A stretch of DNA of 64,000 bases, taken from assembly GCA_041674745.1 (NCBI GenBank), contig JBAYVD010000007.1, positions 1 to 64,000 of the forward strand, written 5' to 3'. Each line of letters begins with the position of its first letter. The first letter of the stretch is position 1. Both the position numbers and the translations under genes were made by a program. The notes beneath the pieces were generated by a model. The model did not search any database, was not told the origin of the DNA, and saw nothing but the letters and a program-made list of their open reading frames with translations. The stretch comes from UBA2040 sp041674745 (GTDB lineage: Bacteria; Bacteroidota; Bacteroidia; Flavobacteriales_D; Crocinitomicaceae). This document shows positions 45,680-58,500 of the stretch, piece after piece.

Positions 45680-46429
45680 ATGAGAAAAAAAATGGTGGCG
45701 GCAAATTGGAAAATGAATTTGTTGCCTGCAGAAGCAGAAGAACTTTTTAATGCACTTTTGGTACAAAAAGAATGGCCAAAGGATGTGCAAATTCTTGTAT
45801 TCCCGCCAGCCGTCTATTTGCAGCACTTTTCACAAGTAAAAGACGACCGAATTTCCGTTGGTATCCAGAATTTCTTTCCGAAGGAAGCAGGAGCCTATAC
45901 GGGCGAAATTTCCGTTACGCAAGCGAAATCTTGCGGCGCTGAATATGCATTGATCGGACATTCGGAAAGACGGGCTTACTTTGGTGAACACAGTGATTTT
46001 TTAAAAACGAAAGTCGATGCGGCATTGGAACATGATGTTCATCCGATTTTTTGTTGCGGAGAGCCCTTGGATATCCGAGAAGCCAATCAGGAAAAAGCAT
46101 TCGTCAAACAACAATTGATCGATAGTTTGTTTCACCTCACACGTGAAGAAATTTTAAAAACAACGATTGCCTATGAACCTGTATGGGCTATTGGAACAGG
46201 CAAGACAGCTAGTGTTGCGCAAGCAGAGGATATGCACCAAAGCATTCGAGATTGGTTGACAGAAAACTATTCAATAGAAATAGCCAATCAAATTTCAATC
46301 CTTTATGGCGGCAGTTGTAGTCCTGAAAACGCTGCTGAATTGTTTGCTTGCCCCAACGTGGACGGTGGATTAATTGGAGGAGCTTCCTTAAATGCCGAGG
46401 CCTTTTCAAACATAATTAAAGCGTTCTAA
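45680..46429 (+). CDS. tpiA: Triosephosphate isomerase
   Basis: The 249-residue glycolytic enzyme has the catalytic residues in AANWKMN (Lys11), ALIGHSERR (His) and AYEPVWAIGTGKTA (Glu), with the phosphate loop LYGGSC and GLIGGASL near the end. It lies 3 bp after the membrane protein and its stop overlaps the prmA start. Confidence 0.97.
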   Translation: MRKKMVAANWKMNLLPAEAEELFNALLVQKEWPKDVQILVFPPAVYLQHFSQVKDDRISVGIQNFFPKEAGAYTGEISVTQAKSCGAEYALIGHSERRAYFGEHSDFLKTKVDAALEHDVHPIFCCGEPLDIREANQEKAFVKQQLIDSLFHLTREEILKTTIAYEPVWAIGTGKTASVAQAEDMHQSIRDWLTENYSIEIANQISILYGGSCSPENAAELFACPNVDGGLIGGASLNAEAFSNIIKAF

Positions 46430-47277
46430 TGGATACATTTGCATTTCACATAGAGTTATTTCCTAATCAACCTTGGTCAGAAATTGCGATAGCTTGGTTG
46501 TCGGAAGTTGGATTTGATGCTTTTGAAGAAACGGAAACCGGATTGATAGCATATGCGTCTGAAACTGGAATTGAAAATCCTGAAAATAGCAAAGCAGAAA
46601 TCGAAAATTGGGCGAAAGAATCGGATATCCAAACGAACATTGAAATCGTTCGAATACCCCAAGAAAATTGGAATGCGCGTTGGGAATCAGATTTTCATCC
46701 CGTCTCGGTTGAAGATCGATTGATCATAGTCGCGCCCTTTCATGACAAACCCAAAACGGGTGGCTTGGTAGTAGAAATTCAGCCCCAAATGTCATTTGGA
46801 ACGGGGCATCATCAAACTACTTGGATGATGAGTAAAGCCCTATTAGATTTAGACTTTCTTCCTGAAAAAGTTTTGGATATGGGCACAGGAACGGGTATCT
46901 TAGCTATTCTAGCCGAAAAATTAGGGGCAAAGGAAATTGAAGCAATTGATATAGAGGAATGGTCTGCCGAAAATACCCGAGAAAATGTTATTCGCAATGG
47001 TTGTTCTACCATTACAACCTATCATGGAGACATTGAATTAATCGAAGGCAAAAAATTTGGTTTGATTCTTGCGAATATCAACAAGAATGTACTCAAATCG
47101 CATCTATCACGTTATAAAGATAGTCTGGTGCCAGGCGGTGTTCTAATGCTCAGTGGATTTTTCGAGACAGATGTGAAAGAATTAATGGAATTAGCGAGGG
47201 AAAATGGTTTCCAAAAACAAAAAGAATTTAACAAAGAAACTTGGGCAGCTCTGCAACTTCAGCTAATGGAAGAATAG
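46429..47277 (+). CDS. prmA: Ribosomal protein L11 methyltransferase
   Basis: The 282-residue class I methyltransferase has an N-terminal substrate-recognition domain (1-95), the linker WNARWESDFHPV, the SAM motif LDMGTGTGILAI (about 147-158) and the post-motif LILANINKNVL. It matches PrmA in length and order. Confidence 0.94.
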   Translation: MDTFAFHIELFPNQPWSEIAIAWLSEVGFDAFEETETGLIAYASETGIENPENSKAEIENWAKESDIQTNIEIVRIPQENWNARWESDFHPVSVEDRLIIVAPFHDKPKTGGLVVEIQPQMSFGTGHHQTTWMMSKALLDLDFLPEKVLDMGTGTGILAILAEKLGAKEIEAIDIEEWSAENTRENVIRNGCSTITTYHGDIELIEGKKFGLILANINKNVLKSHLSRYKDSLVPGGVLMLSGFFETDVKELMELARENGFQKQKEFNKETWAALQLQLMEE

Positions 47278-47281
47278 AATT

Positions 47282-50200
47282 ATGAAATACACCTTACTTT
47301 TCCTTTTTGCGATTTTCAATTTTGCCTTGTTTTCACAGGGTTTTACCAATGACCGAGAGAAGTTCACCAAAGAATTTCACAAAACCCTGAGCGATTATGG
47401 AAAAGGGGATTATTCGACATTTTCGAAAAAAGATTTCCCCAAACTTTTATTAGAATCGAGCGCATTAAGTGACGAAGCTTTTACTAAATTGGTTTTCACT
47501 TCGAATTTAATTCTTGAGAAAAAACTAAAGCCCTATCCGGAATTATACAATTATGTCTATTCCATGTATTCGTTGGCGTTGAATAAACAGGATGCGGCCA
47601 GTCTCAATGCATGGCATAACACCATTGATAAAATGTTGGATGCCAGGAATGTTAAAAAATTCGAGGATTTTATTGAATTATCATCCAATTTCTTCTCCAA
47701 GAGAATACTTTCGGTCGCTTCGAATTATACGTGGTATTACATTGGAGGAACGTATAAATTCGACAGTGATGACAGGGCTTTTATACGATTTGAAAATGGG
47801 AGTTTGATTTGCCGAGTAGACAACAGAAATAGTAAAGAAGCTGAAAAAAATCCGTATGTCGATAGCATTGTCGTAAAAAACACAAACGGTATTTTTGATC
47901 CCTTTTTAAAAAGATGGGAAGGAAGCGACGGAATCGTAACTTGGGAAAAAGTAGGCCTTCGTTCAGATGAGGTATACGCTGAGATAAATAAGTATCAGTT
48001 AGCATTAAAATCACCCAATTTCTTAGCGGATTCTGTATCATTTTACACGCCTTATTTTCAAAATGCCATCGTAGGTCAACTAACCGAACGGGCGTTTGTC
48101 ATCAACCGAGAAGAGGATCGTATTTATCCGCAATTTTTATCGTATCAAAACAATCTTGAAATTAATAATCTGCGTCCAAGTATGAATTATGCGGGTGGAT
48201 TTGGTATGAAAGGAAGCAAATTCGAGGGGTTTGGCACAAAACAAAACTTAGCAAAACTTACCATTTTAAATAAATCTAAACCTTTCATTGTCGCAAAATC
48301 CACTCTGTTCTCGGTTAGTGAATCAAACATAAAAAGCGAAAACACAGAAATATTCGTGCAGTTGGGAGAAAAAGATTCCATCACCCATCCAGGTGCAAGT
48401 TTTCTGTACGCAGAAGAAAAAAGCACCATCGAAATAAGCAGAACCAACTCAGGTTTGGGGCAAGCACCTTTCGAGAATTCTTTTCATCAGGTGGACATGT
48501 ATGTGCCCAAATTGGTATGGGAGGAAGGAGCGGCAGAAATTGGATTGGAATTTGGATACGGCACCAGTTTAGATCTGCGAATTGCCAAATTTGAGTCCAA
48601 GAATTACTTTGATGCGCGTCTTTATCAACAAGTACAAGGTATGGAAACAAAAAATCCATTGGCCGTTATTTTTGATTATTCGTACAAATATGATGAGCAC
48701 ATCATCCAAGAAGGGAAATTGGCATCAGCGTTAGGCAAAACGGTTGAACAAGCAAAACCCATGTTGCTCGAACTGGCACGTCTGGGATTCATCGCTTACG
48801 ATACGGATAAAAAAGAAATTCGAATCAACGAAAAACTGAACAGTTTTGTTGAATCAAGAAGTGGTAAAAGAGATTATGACAACATCACTTTCGTTTCCGA
48901 TTTGCGACCGAAACAGTTGAGAGATTATTCTCCGGAGCAAATTAGCAAGGATCCCGTTTTACAAGCTGTAAAAGTGAATTACGATAACATCAATGCAGAA
49001 AGGGCGAGAATGACAAGTTTTGGTAAACTGGACTTGAAGAATTTGGATTTAAATTTAGTAGCGGTTGACCAAATTACCTTGTCAGATGAACAATTGACCA
49101 CTGTTTTCCCAAGAAATTATAGCGTTTCTATTAAGAAGAACCGCGATTTTAATTTCGTAGGTTTTATTAATTCTGGAAAATTAGAAATTGATGCCGAAGT
49201 CTCTGAATTTCGCTACGATGAATTCAAATTCAATATTACGAAGTCCAACAAAACCGCTTGGCATGTTCGACCGCTTTCTGAGCAAGATGGTACACGAGCA
49301 ATAACGTTGAAGTCTGAAATAACAGGAATTGTGGGTGAGTTATTGATCGATGACCCGAAAAATCGATCTGGTTTGAACAAGGAAATTGTTGGTTATCCCC
49401 AATTGAAATCGGTTCAGCCTGCTAAAATCTTTTACAACGCAAAAGATATTTACCGTGGTGCGTACGACAGTACCCGATTTTATTTCACGGTCAACCCTTT
49501 CAATTTGGATAGTTTGGATAATTTCAGTGAGAAAAACCTGCGTTTTAGCGGCGAATTAACTTCTTCAGGGATTTTCCCAAAATTCAAGCAGGAAGTGAAA
49601 ATTATGCCAGATTATTCTTTTGGTTTCTCTACCGCAGCACCGACAGGTGGTTATTCGTTTTACGGAACCAGCGCCAAGTATGAGAATAAAATATTGCTTT
49701 CCAACAGTGGTTTGCAAGGGGCAGGAACTATCAATTTTGTCAATTCAACTTCGATTTCAAAGGCATTGGCTTTTTTACCCGATAGTACAATTGGTGTGGC
49801 GGAGTTTGTCAACAGAGAACAACTTACAGGAAATGAATTTCCATCTGTAACGGGCAAAGAAGTATTCATCACCTACATTCCTCAAAAAAACTTGTTAAAA
49901 GCAAAATCGAATGAACAGGAAGATTTGGTTTTCTTTAAAGGAGGTACAAAAATGAAAGGAACGGTTTTCATAACACCGCAAGGAATGAGAGGGAAAGGTT
50001 TGATGAATTTCTTGACGGCCACACTTACTTCAAATGATTTTAGTTACAAAGCAAACGATATTCTCGCCGACTCGTCCAATTTCAATTTGAGGAACACCAA
50101 TCCAGAAGAAGGCGAAGGGAAAATTACGTTCAAAACAGATAACGTGAAAGCAAATGTTTCGTTCAAAGAAAGAAAAGGGGTATTTATTTCCAATGGAGGT

Positions 50201-51904
50201 TCGTCACTGGTGTATTTTCCCATCAACGAATTCAAATGTAAAATGGATATTTTTAATTGGTTGATGGACGAAGACAAGATCAACATGGAAAGCAAACAGA
50301 AGAAAGATGTAACGTTTGATGCCGGTGTAGAACTCGCAACTTCTAATTTCTTCTCAACAAATCCCAAACAAGATTCTTTGTCTTTTAAAGCGCCGAAAGC
50401 GACATACTCCATTGCCGAAAAAGTGATTTATTGCGATGAGATCAATTTCGTGGATATTGCCGATGCCCGAATTTATCCGAGTGACAAGAAAATAACGGTC
50501 CGTAAAAAAGCCAAATTGGATCCAATTAAGGATTCAAAAATTGTAGCAAATTACATCACCAAATACCACACTTTTGTAAAATCAAACATTGATATTACAG
50601 GTCGAAGAGCCTATACGGCTGTTGGTGAATATCCATATTACGACGCAGATGGAAATCTGACTTTTATTTTAATGGATAAAATTGGACTAGACACATCGTA
50701 TCAAACCATTGCCGATGGAAAGGTAGATGAAAATTCAAATTTTCATCTTAGCAAAGAATTTGATTACTATGGCAAAATGTCAATTCATGCGGCTAATCCA
50801 GCTGTTTTGTTTGATGGTGCAACTCGGGTGAATCATACCTGTGAAAAATTTGAGCGCAACTGGTTATCGTTTAAAGCAGAAATTGATCCAAAAAATATTC
50901 AAATCCCGGTTTCGAATGAAATGAAGAATTTGAATGGAACGCGTATTTCTGCAGGAATTGTGTGGCGAGATTCGAGAGATAGCGATAGCTTAAGAATTTA
51001 TCCAACGTTCCTGTCTGCTTTGACGGACAAGGATGATCCAATTGTGATGACAGCCAACGGTGTTTTGCAGTATGATCCTGAGAAAATGGAGTTTCAAATA
51101 GGACCGAAAGCGAAATTTCTAAATCCTGCCGAAAAAGGGAATATCATTACTTTAAATGCGAAAACTTGTTCACTTAGCGGACTAGGAATTGTCAATTTAG
51201 GAATGGACTATGGTGAGGTAAAAGTAGATGCCTACGGCGATTGGAAATATGATCAAAAAACAGGCTTGACGAGCATGGATTTGACCATGAACTTAAAAAT
51301 GAACTTAGAAAAGAAACCATTTGAAGACATCGCGGCACGAATTCAATTGGTGCCGGGAATTCCATTTATGGATTTAAGTGACAACAATCTTGAAAAAGCG
51401 ATTTTGGAATGGAGCGATGCGAAAACCGCTGATAAATTTAAATCAGATTACACCATCAAAGGAGAAGTTAAAAAGTTACCCGATGCACTAGCGGATGGGA
51501 TTACACTTACTGGAATTACGCTGCAGAGTTACGAAAATAATCGCTTCCAAGAAAAAGGATTGGTCACTACCAATGGTACGGCTGTTTTGGTTAATATTTT
51601 CGATAAATCAGTCTTCAAAACCATTGAAACAGATGCATTTTTCCTAAAAGCCTATTCAGGAGCACAAAGTGATAAATTCTCCTTATTGCTATCTGTAACT
51701 GGAGGGAAATCCTACTTTTTTGACTACACAATGGCCAAGAAAGACGGGGAATTGAGGATGATGTCGAGCGATACAGAATTCCGAACAGAAATCGAAGGGT
51801 TGAAGGAGGATAAAAAGAAATCGAAGAATTTTAAGTACGATATGACGCAACAAAACATATTTGTTGTTAAGTTTAAAAGACTTTTGGGAAAATCAGAAGA
51901 ATAA
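47282..51904 (+). CDS. Large secreted beta-rich protein of unknown function (1540 residues)
   Basis: It has a clear signal peptide (MKYTLLFLFAIFNFALFSQG) and then a long, mostly beta-strand sequence without Cys-rich or catalytic motifs. A helical segment near 470-500 (LGKTVEQAKPMLLELARLG) separates two halves. The second half contains strand-rich stretches such as KVIYCDEINFVDIADARIYP that recall right-handed or jellyroll beta architectures of envelope-biogenesis proteins. There is no sorting domain, so it is likely periplasmic or outer-membrane associated. The gene is followed 3 bp later by plsY. Confidence 0.8.
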   Translation: MKYTLLFLFAIFNFALFSQGFTNDREKFTKEFHKTLSDYGKGDYSTFSKKDFPKLLLESSALSDEAFTKLVFTSNLILEKKLKPYPELYNYVYSMYSLALNKQDAASLNAWHNTIDKMLDARNVKKFEDFIELSSNFFSKRILSVASNYTWYYIGGTYKFDSDDRAFIRFENGSLICRVDNRNSKEAEKNPYVDSIVVKNTNGIFDPFLKRWEGSDGIVTWEKVGLRSDEVYAEINKYQLALKSPNFLADSVSFYTPYFQNAIVGQLTERAFVINREEDRIYPQFLSYQNNLEINNLRPSMNYAGGFGMKGSKFEGFGTKQNLAKLTILNKSKPFIVAKSTLFSVSESNIKSENTEIFVQLGEKDSITHPGASFLYAEEKSTIEISRTNSGLGQAPFENSFHQVDMYVPKLVWEEGAAEIGLEFGYGTSLDLRIAKFESKNYFDARLYQQVQGMETKNPLAVIFDYSYKYDEHIIQEGKLASALGKTVEQAKPMLLELARLGFIAYDTDKKEIRINEKLNSFVESRSGKRDYDNITFVSDLRPKQLRDYSPEQISKDPVLQAVKVNYDNINAERARMTSFGKLDLKNLDLNLVAVDQITLSDEQLTTVFPRNYSVSIKKNRDFNFVGFINSGKLEIDAEVSEFRYDEFKFNITKSNKTAWHVRPLSEQDGTRAITLKSEITGIVGELLIDDPKNRSGLNKEIVGYPQLKSVQPAKIFYNAKDIYRGAYDSTRFYFTVNPFNLDSLDNFSEKNLRFSGELTSSGIFPKFKQEVKIMPDYSFGFSTAAPTGGYSFYGTSAKYENKILLSNSGLQGAGTINFVNSTSISKALAFLPDSTIGVAEFVNREQLTGNEFPSVTGKEVFITYIPQKNLLKAKSNEQEDLVFFKGGTKMKGTVFITPQGMRGKGLMNFLTATLTSNDFSYKANDILADSSNFNLRNTNPEEGEGKITFKTDNVKANVSFKERKGVFISNGGSSLVYFPINEFKCKMDIFNWLMDEDKINMESKQKKDVTFDAGVELATSNFFSTNPKQDSLSFKAPKATYSIAEKVIYCDEINFVDIADARIYPSDKKITVRKKAKLDPIKDSKIVANYITKYHTFVKSNIDITGRRAYTAVGEYPYYDADGNLTFILMDKIGLDTSYQTIADGKVDENSNFHLSKEFDYYGKMSIHAANPAVLFDGATRVNHTCEKFERNWLSFKAEIDPKNIQIPVSNEMKNLNGTRISAGIVWRDSRDSDSLRIYPTFLSALTDKDDPIVMTANGVLQYDPEKMEFQIGPKAKFLNPAEKGNIITLNAKTCSLSGLGIVNLGMDYGEVKVDAYGDWKYDQKTGLTSMDLTMNLKMNLEKKPFEDIAARIQLVPGIPFMDLSDNNLEKAILEWSDAKTADKFKSDYTIKGEVKKLPDALADGITLTGITLQSYENNRFQEKGLVTTNGTAVLVNIFDKSVFKTIETDAFFLKAYSGAQSDKFSLLLSVTGGKSYFFDYTMAKKDGELRMMSSDTEFRTEIEGLKEDKKKSKNFKYDMTQQNIFVVKFKRLLGKSEE

Positions 51905-51907
51905 AAA

Positions 51908-52540
51908 ATGGAAATAAACTACATACTTTATCCTATAATTGGATATTTACTGGGTTCTATACCAACGGCAGTTTGGGTAGGAAAAAGTAAATATGGGATT
52001 GATATTAGACAACACGGAAGTAAGAATGCCGGAGCAACGAACACATTCCGTGTATTGGGTCAAAAAGCAGGTATAGTTGTTTTGAGCATAGATGTTTTAA
52101 AAGGATTGGTTGCAACGGTTTTACCGCTCATCCTCATGCCCGATAAATTGGGTTCAGACGCCTTAGTTAACATCCAACTATTGAGTTCAATGGCCTGTGT
52201 TTTGGGACATGTTTTTCCTATTTTCGCTCATTTCGATGGAGGAAAAGGGGTAGCTACCTCCTTGGGTGTGATTATTGGTTTACATCCGCCAGCTGCGATT
52301 ATTGCACTGGGTATATTTTTAGCCATCTATTTGGCCACTTCATTTGTTTCTTTAGGTGCCATTGTTGCGGCGATTTCTTTTCCCTTTTTGCTCTATTTCC
52401 GATTTCATGTAGACTCTGTAAACCTTATTTTATTCAGTTCGGTGCTTAGTTTTGCTGTTATATTGGCACATCGAAAAAATATATTGAGGTTACTGAATCA
52501 CACCGAATCCAAAATGCCATTGTTCAAGAAAAAGGAATAA
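51908..52540 (+). CDS. plsY: Acyl-phosphate:glycerol-3-phosphate acyltransferase
   Basis: The 210-residue, five-helix enzyme begins phospholipid synthesis. The family loops are visible: GSIPTAVWVGKSKYGIDIR with HGSKNAGATNTFRVLG, HVFPIFAHFDGGKGVATSLG and IVAAISFPF. It lies between two large envelope genes. Confidence 0.95.
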   Translation: MEINYILYPIIGYLLGSIPTAVWVGKSKYGIDIRQHGSKNAGATNTFRVLGQKAGIVVLSIDVLKGLVATVLPLILMPDKLGSDALVNIQLLSSMACVLGHVFPIFAHFDGGKGVATSLGVIIGLHPPAAIIALGIFLAIYLATSFVSLGAIVAAISFPFLLYFRFHVDSVNLILFSSVLSFAVILAHRKNILRLLNHTESKMPLFKKKE

Positions 52541-52585
52541 GAATTGAACGAAAAAATGAAAACGCTGTACTGCTCGATTGACAAT

Positions 52586-55500
52586 ATGAAAATAGTTCGA
52601 AAACTCTTCTTCTTCTTTGTAGCGTTATGTCTTGGCTTTACGATTCAAGGACAAACGGAGGAAGAAATTGTCGGGCAGGCGAATGCACTTTTCAAAGAGG
52701 AAAAATTTGTTGATGCAACACCACTTTATTTGCGTTTGCTTTCTCTTCAACCAAAAAGCACGACGTATAATTATAAATACGGTGCCTGCTTGCTCTACAA
52801 TTCGAACAAGAAAAATGAGGCTATTCGTTATCTGAAATTTGCTACAGAAAATCCTACAATCGAACCAGAAGCTTTTTATTACATGGGAAGAGCGTATCAT
52901 TTAAATTACCTTTTCAATGATGCAGTAAGAAGTTACGACAAATATGCCAGTTTGGTAGACAAAAAGGAGTCAACGAAATACGACATTCCTCGTTTGGTTG
53001 AAATGTGCCAAAACGGAAGAAAATTGCTCACCAATTATTCAGAGGTAATTGTTTACGACAAAAAAGAAATCGAAGCAGATAAATTTTTCCGTTTGTATGA
53101 TTTGAAAGATATTGGTGGAAGTATTTTGGTAACTGCTGATTTTCAGTCTAAACTAGATAAAAAGAAAAACCACACTCCGTTGGTTTATTTTTCAAAAAGC
53201 GCCACAGAAATTTATTATTCATCTTATGGTGATGATGGTATAAATGGGAAAGAGATTTACAGAAGAGTTCGGAAACCAACTGGAGGTTGGGATGAGCCCG
53301 AATTGGTAAAAGGTGAAGTGAATACAAAATTTGACGAAGATTTCGCCTATAGAAGTCAAGATGGAAAGTACCTTTTCTTTTGTTCCAAAGGACACAATTC
53401 CATGGGTGGATATGATGTTTTCCGCTCAGAATACAATCCAAATACCGATTCATTTATGGAAGCGGAAAACATGGACTTTGCCATTTCTTCACCGGATGAT
53501 GATCTTTTTTTCTTGGTGGATCAAAATAATGAAAACGGTTATTTTGCTTCCTCACGTCAAAGTGAAACGGGAAAATTGTTTGTGTATAAAATTCGGGTTG
53601 AAAAATTACCGGCTCAATTGAGCATTATTGCTGGGAGGTTTGAGTCAAAATTGAAACCAATTGGAACAAAGATTTTTATTGAAGTGCATGATGCGAATTC
53701 AGATGCACTGGTCGGAGAGTTTAAGTCAGATGAAGATGGAAAGGTGATTATTACATTTCCATCAGGAGGAGAATACAAGTATCGAATGAAATTGTCTGAC
53801 GACTCTCAAACTTTCAGTCAAAATGTAACTATTCCTAACAAAAAAGGTATCAAACCGCTACGCCAGAACATTCTTCATTATGTGGAAGATGGCAAGGAAG
53901 TAATTCACATTTCTAATCGATTTGACGAGGTTGTAACTGAAAAAGACGACATTTTGGCGGAACTATTTTCTGAAAAAGCTCAATTGGAACCGAATGCTCA
54001 GAAATTCAACATTGAACAATTAAATATCCTACGTCAACAAGGTGAAATTTTAGCGGAAGCGGGGGCTGCTAACTTAAACTTGTCGGAACTTGCCACGAAT
54101 TTGGTGAAAAGATCGGATGACATTCATCTCATCGAAAAGAATGCGGTTGTTTTTGAGCAAAAAACAGCAGTTCAAATTGAAAAAGAGGTAGAAAAAATCA
54201 AGGAAATAGATAAAATGATCGCTAAGAATACAGCGGCATTCAAAACGGCAGAAACCAATTCACTCACCAGTAAAAATTTGGTGCTTGAAACCAGCAAATT
54301 ATTGTCTGATCGAAAAATAGCTTCCGATAAAATAGAAGATTTCTTATCGGTTAATCAAAAGGTACAAGACAACAAATCCTTCTATTTGACGAACAAAAAA
54401 TCAGCAGAATCATGGAACGAGTTAGGGGTGGGACTAAAACAACTTTTGGAAGAAGATAAAAATAGCGAAGCATTAGCATTGATTTCAGAAAACAAAGAAA
54501 CGGTGAAAAGTGCTATGGAGCTTTTCATCGATGAATATCAAAACAAAGCATCTCAAGAAATCACGGAGCTGAACGTGGAACTCACCGATATTTCACAAAA
54601 GAAATACAACTTTGAAACCTCTAGCAAGGATTTGCAAAATAACATTGATTTCATGGAGAAAAACTTGTACGAAGGCAAGTCCAATGACCCGAATATAACC
54701 ACTGAAAATATAGCACTTAAACGCTCGGATTTAAAAATAATCGGTCAGAAGATAAAAACGATGACGGTTGAGCAAGAAGAAAAAAGAAATTTAAAAGAGC
54801 AATTGGAAGATGAACTTTCAGAGTTCATGTTAGTGGAAAATAGTCCGCAACCTGCTTCTAACACAAATTTTAATCAGGCAAAAGACAGCTGGAATTCTTT
54901 GAAAAATACGCCAGTAGGTTTCAAAGGAAGTGACTTAGCGGAAGAAATCAAGAAAGTTGAAAGTGAAAACCTTGCTGCGGACGCTTCGTCGAATGAAAAT
55001 GAAATAACGGGTTGGTCAAATGAAGAATGGAACAATGTGATTTCGCCAAATTATGAAAAATCGATTCTTGAAATAAAAAACAACCTCGATTTGTCCGAAA
55101 TGAATAAAACGGAGGCCTACTTAGCCTTGGAAAAGGATCGAAAAAGTGCGATTCAGGTTGAAATTGTAAAAAAAGAAGCGCAACTCAAGGAAAATTCAAA
55201 TGACAGTGGCGCGCTGCAGGACAAAGCAAGGTTGGATAAAATTTTACAGGAATCTAATTCCAAAATTGCTGACTTGATATTGGAATCCGAGAATCAGAAA
55301 TCAATTTCCCAAGCGAATTCTTTAAACAAAAACACCATTGTTCAGTCAATCGACAAATCCTACGAAGAAATATTTGATTTTTTGACCAATGACGTGGCAG
55401 GTGAGCCTTTGGGGAAATTAAAATCGCTAGACCAACATGACAAAGCTTTCCTCCTTAAAATAGATGAGCGTACAAAAGAAGTTCAACAAAAATTGGCAAG

Positions 55501-58500
55501 CAATTCGTCTGAAAAACCGTTATTATCAAAAGAGCTCGAATTATTGACAGGTTTAAGAACCGAAAAAATAATTCAAATAGAGAAACGAGCCAAAGCAATA
55601 CAAGAACTTGAATCGAATTTAGCAAGCGCAACGCAAACCAAGACAGAAGAAGAGTCTAAGAATGAACCTTTGTCTTTCAAGGATTTAAGCAATGCTGAAC
55701 AAGAGGAGAAAATTTTAGACAAGGTCAATTCAACTTACCTAACCAAAAAAGGTGAAATTGTGAATTCGGATAATTCGGATGCTGAAAGATGGAGTCAACT
55801 CATTTCAACCAACGATGGAGTCATTTCCCAATTGGAAACGGAAAAGAAGAAGTTAAAAGCGGCTGGTCAAACAGCAGAATTGACTGCGCTGAATAGAATT
55901 CAAGAGAAAATTATCGAGGAAAACAACCAGACAAAATTGAATTTAATAGCAGTTTCTGAAGAGAGTTCCGATCTTATAGCTCGAATTGATGCGAATTACC
56001 AGCAAAATAAGGAAGGCATTGCGAACAGCAATGCATTGTCGGAGACGGAACGAGAACGACAATTGATCGATTTGAATCAAGGTTTATTGGCAAATTTAGC
56101 GACCGAAAAAAATAAATTCATAGCGTTAGGAAAGGAAAATCCTGAAAACTCAGTTGTTCAAGCGAAAATTGATGAAATCGATCAAATTCAAGCAGAATAC
56201 GCCCAAATCGTAGCTGCCAACGAAAGTAAATTAAAGGACTTAGAATCATCCATTGCACAAAATCCGAATGCTAATTCAACTCAGAAAAGCGCTTTCTCCC
56301 GAATGAACTTGGCAGAACAAGAGGCAACCATTTTGAATCGAGTCAATTCCAATTACAACAAAGAGATCAAAAAAATCTCAAAATCAAATGGTAGTGAAAA
56401 AGAAAAACTGACTCAATTGTTGGCTTTAGAAAATGATTTACTGCGCGAGATGAGCAAGGAAAAAGAAGCCTTGGACGCGCAAAATCAATCTGATGAAATA
56501 GCCGCCATCGAGCGTATTGAAGCTGAAACGGTGAATTTAATAGCGGAGCAAAAAACGAAATTGGCTGATATTGAAAATCAATTGGCTATCAATACCAACC
56601 CTGTCAACACCACTAATTCGACCAACACCACCAATGCGACTAATTCAAATGACATTGATTTTTCGATGCTCTCCGCTGTGGAACAGGAAGCAACCATTTT
56701 TGAGAAGGTAAATCCAACGTATTCAGCGGAGAAAGAAAAAATCAATTCGTCTGCTTCCACGGAAAAAGAGAAGCTAATTGCCAATTTAAATTTGGACAAA
56801 GCATTGTTAAACAACCTGGCAGATGAAAAAGAGAAATTAAACAAAACAACGCAAGAGGCAGAATTTGAGGCGATCAAACGAATCGAAGAGCTTGTTAATA
56901 CAGCCGTTTCGACGAATCAATTAAAACTCTTAGCATCCCCAGAAACCGAATCGGAATTAATCACACGTTTGGCGAAGGATTATCAAAAGAACAAGGATTT
57001 ATTGATAAACAATCAAGCGTTGAACGCAGAAGAAAAAGCAAAACGACAAATAGGCGTGGATGAAGCTTTGATGGAGTTTTTGAAAAAAGAAATGCAAAAG
57101 TTTAGTACCTTGAGTAGAGCCAATCCTTCCGTTGCGGCGTTGCAGGAAAAGGAACAGTTTATCGCCACAACAATTGAAAATAAAAAATCAGAAATTGCCC
57201 AATTGCAGTCAATTGTAAATGGCTCGATACCGGAAACAGAAAACAATCCCTCTGTTCAGCCGAGCGTAGCCAATAAGTACAAAGTTATCGATGATTTCCG
57301 CTCCGAGTTTTTAGGCGCAAGCAACAAGGGAATAATGGAACTAAGGATTACCGCCAATTCACTGGAGACACTGAAATCGGAACAATTGAAACTTGATACG
57401 TACGAGAAAGAACTTCAGCAATTGGAAATTCAATTTCAAGAATTGGAAAAAAGTCGAGGTGAAAATCTGCAGGCTCAATTGAAATTGATTCAAACGGAAT
57501 TGATTGCGGTCGAGAACAAAAAACGTCAATATGCAATCACCATTGGTGATTTGGAACGAGAATTCATAGCCGAGAATAATCAGAACCAAAATGAATCCAA
57601 TTTCAAAATTGACAATGAACTTGAAAAAATAAGCAAAGAAGAACAAGCGCTAGTGCAGAAATTGGATGGCGACATTACTTCCATTAAAGAGATCAAGAAA
57701 ATTGAGAAGCAGTTGGTAAAATTAGCCGATCAAAAAGCCGGCCGAGAAACGGAAATTTTAAAACAAGCGACCAAAGAAGTTCAAAAAGAGAATCAAAAGA
57801 AATTAGAAGTTTTACGAGAAGTACCAACTTCAACGGTTTCTGAACGAGTGAATCTACAATTGGCACAATCCCGCGCCTTTCAATTGGACAATGAATCCAA
57901 AATATTGGAGGAACAAGCGAAACGAACCAATGACAATGAATCTGCCAGTCAATTGATGGAAAAAGCGTTCGCTAAACAAAAACAAGCAAGTGAAATTTTG
58001 GAAATTGCCTATGTGGACAATTCAGTAGCGAAAATGACGGAAGGTAAAATCTCGACTTTATCTACGCGCAATGAACTGGAATTGAGAAAAGCTTCCTTGC
58101 TAATGGATGAATCCAATGTAAATTCTGAAATTAAAAACATAGAATCGGAATTGAAGGCAACCAAAAAAGAAAGTGAAGAAAAATTGCTATTTGCCAAGCG
58201 AAACGAACTTTCCAAAGAACGCGATTTGATTCTGAATCAAATTGCCTACGTAGACAAAAAAATAAACCAGCTTACGAAACCTGTTGAAAATTCAATTGAT
58301 CCGGCGAAAAAAGAAACCGAATTATCATATGTCGAAGAGGTAAAAATCTCTTCTAGTCTAGAATACAGAGAAATTTCAAGAATTGCCAACGAAGTCATTT
58401 CGGTTGAGAACGAAATAACATTTTTGTTAAAATCAATTGAGAATGAAAAGCAAGCTACTCGCAAGTTGATTGAAACGGGTCTGTTTGATGAAAATCAAGT

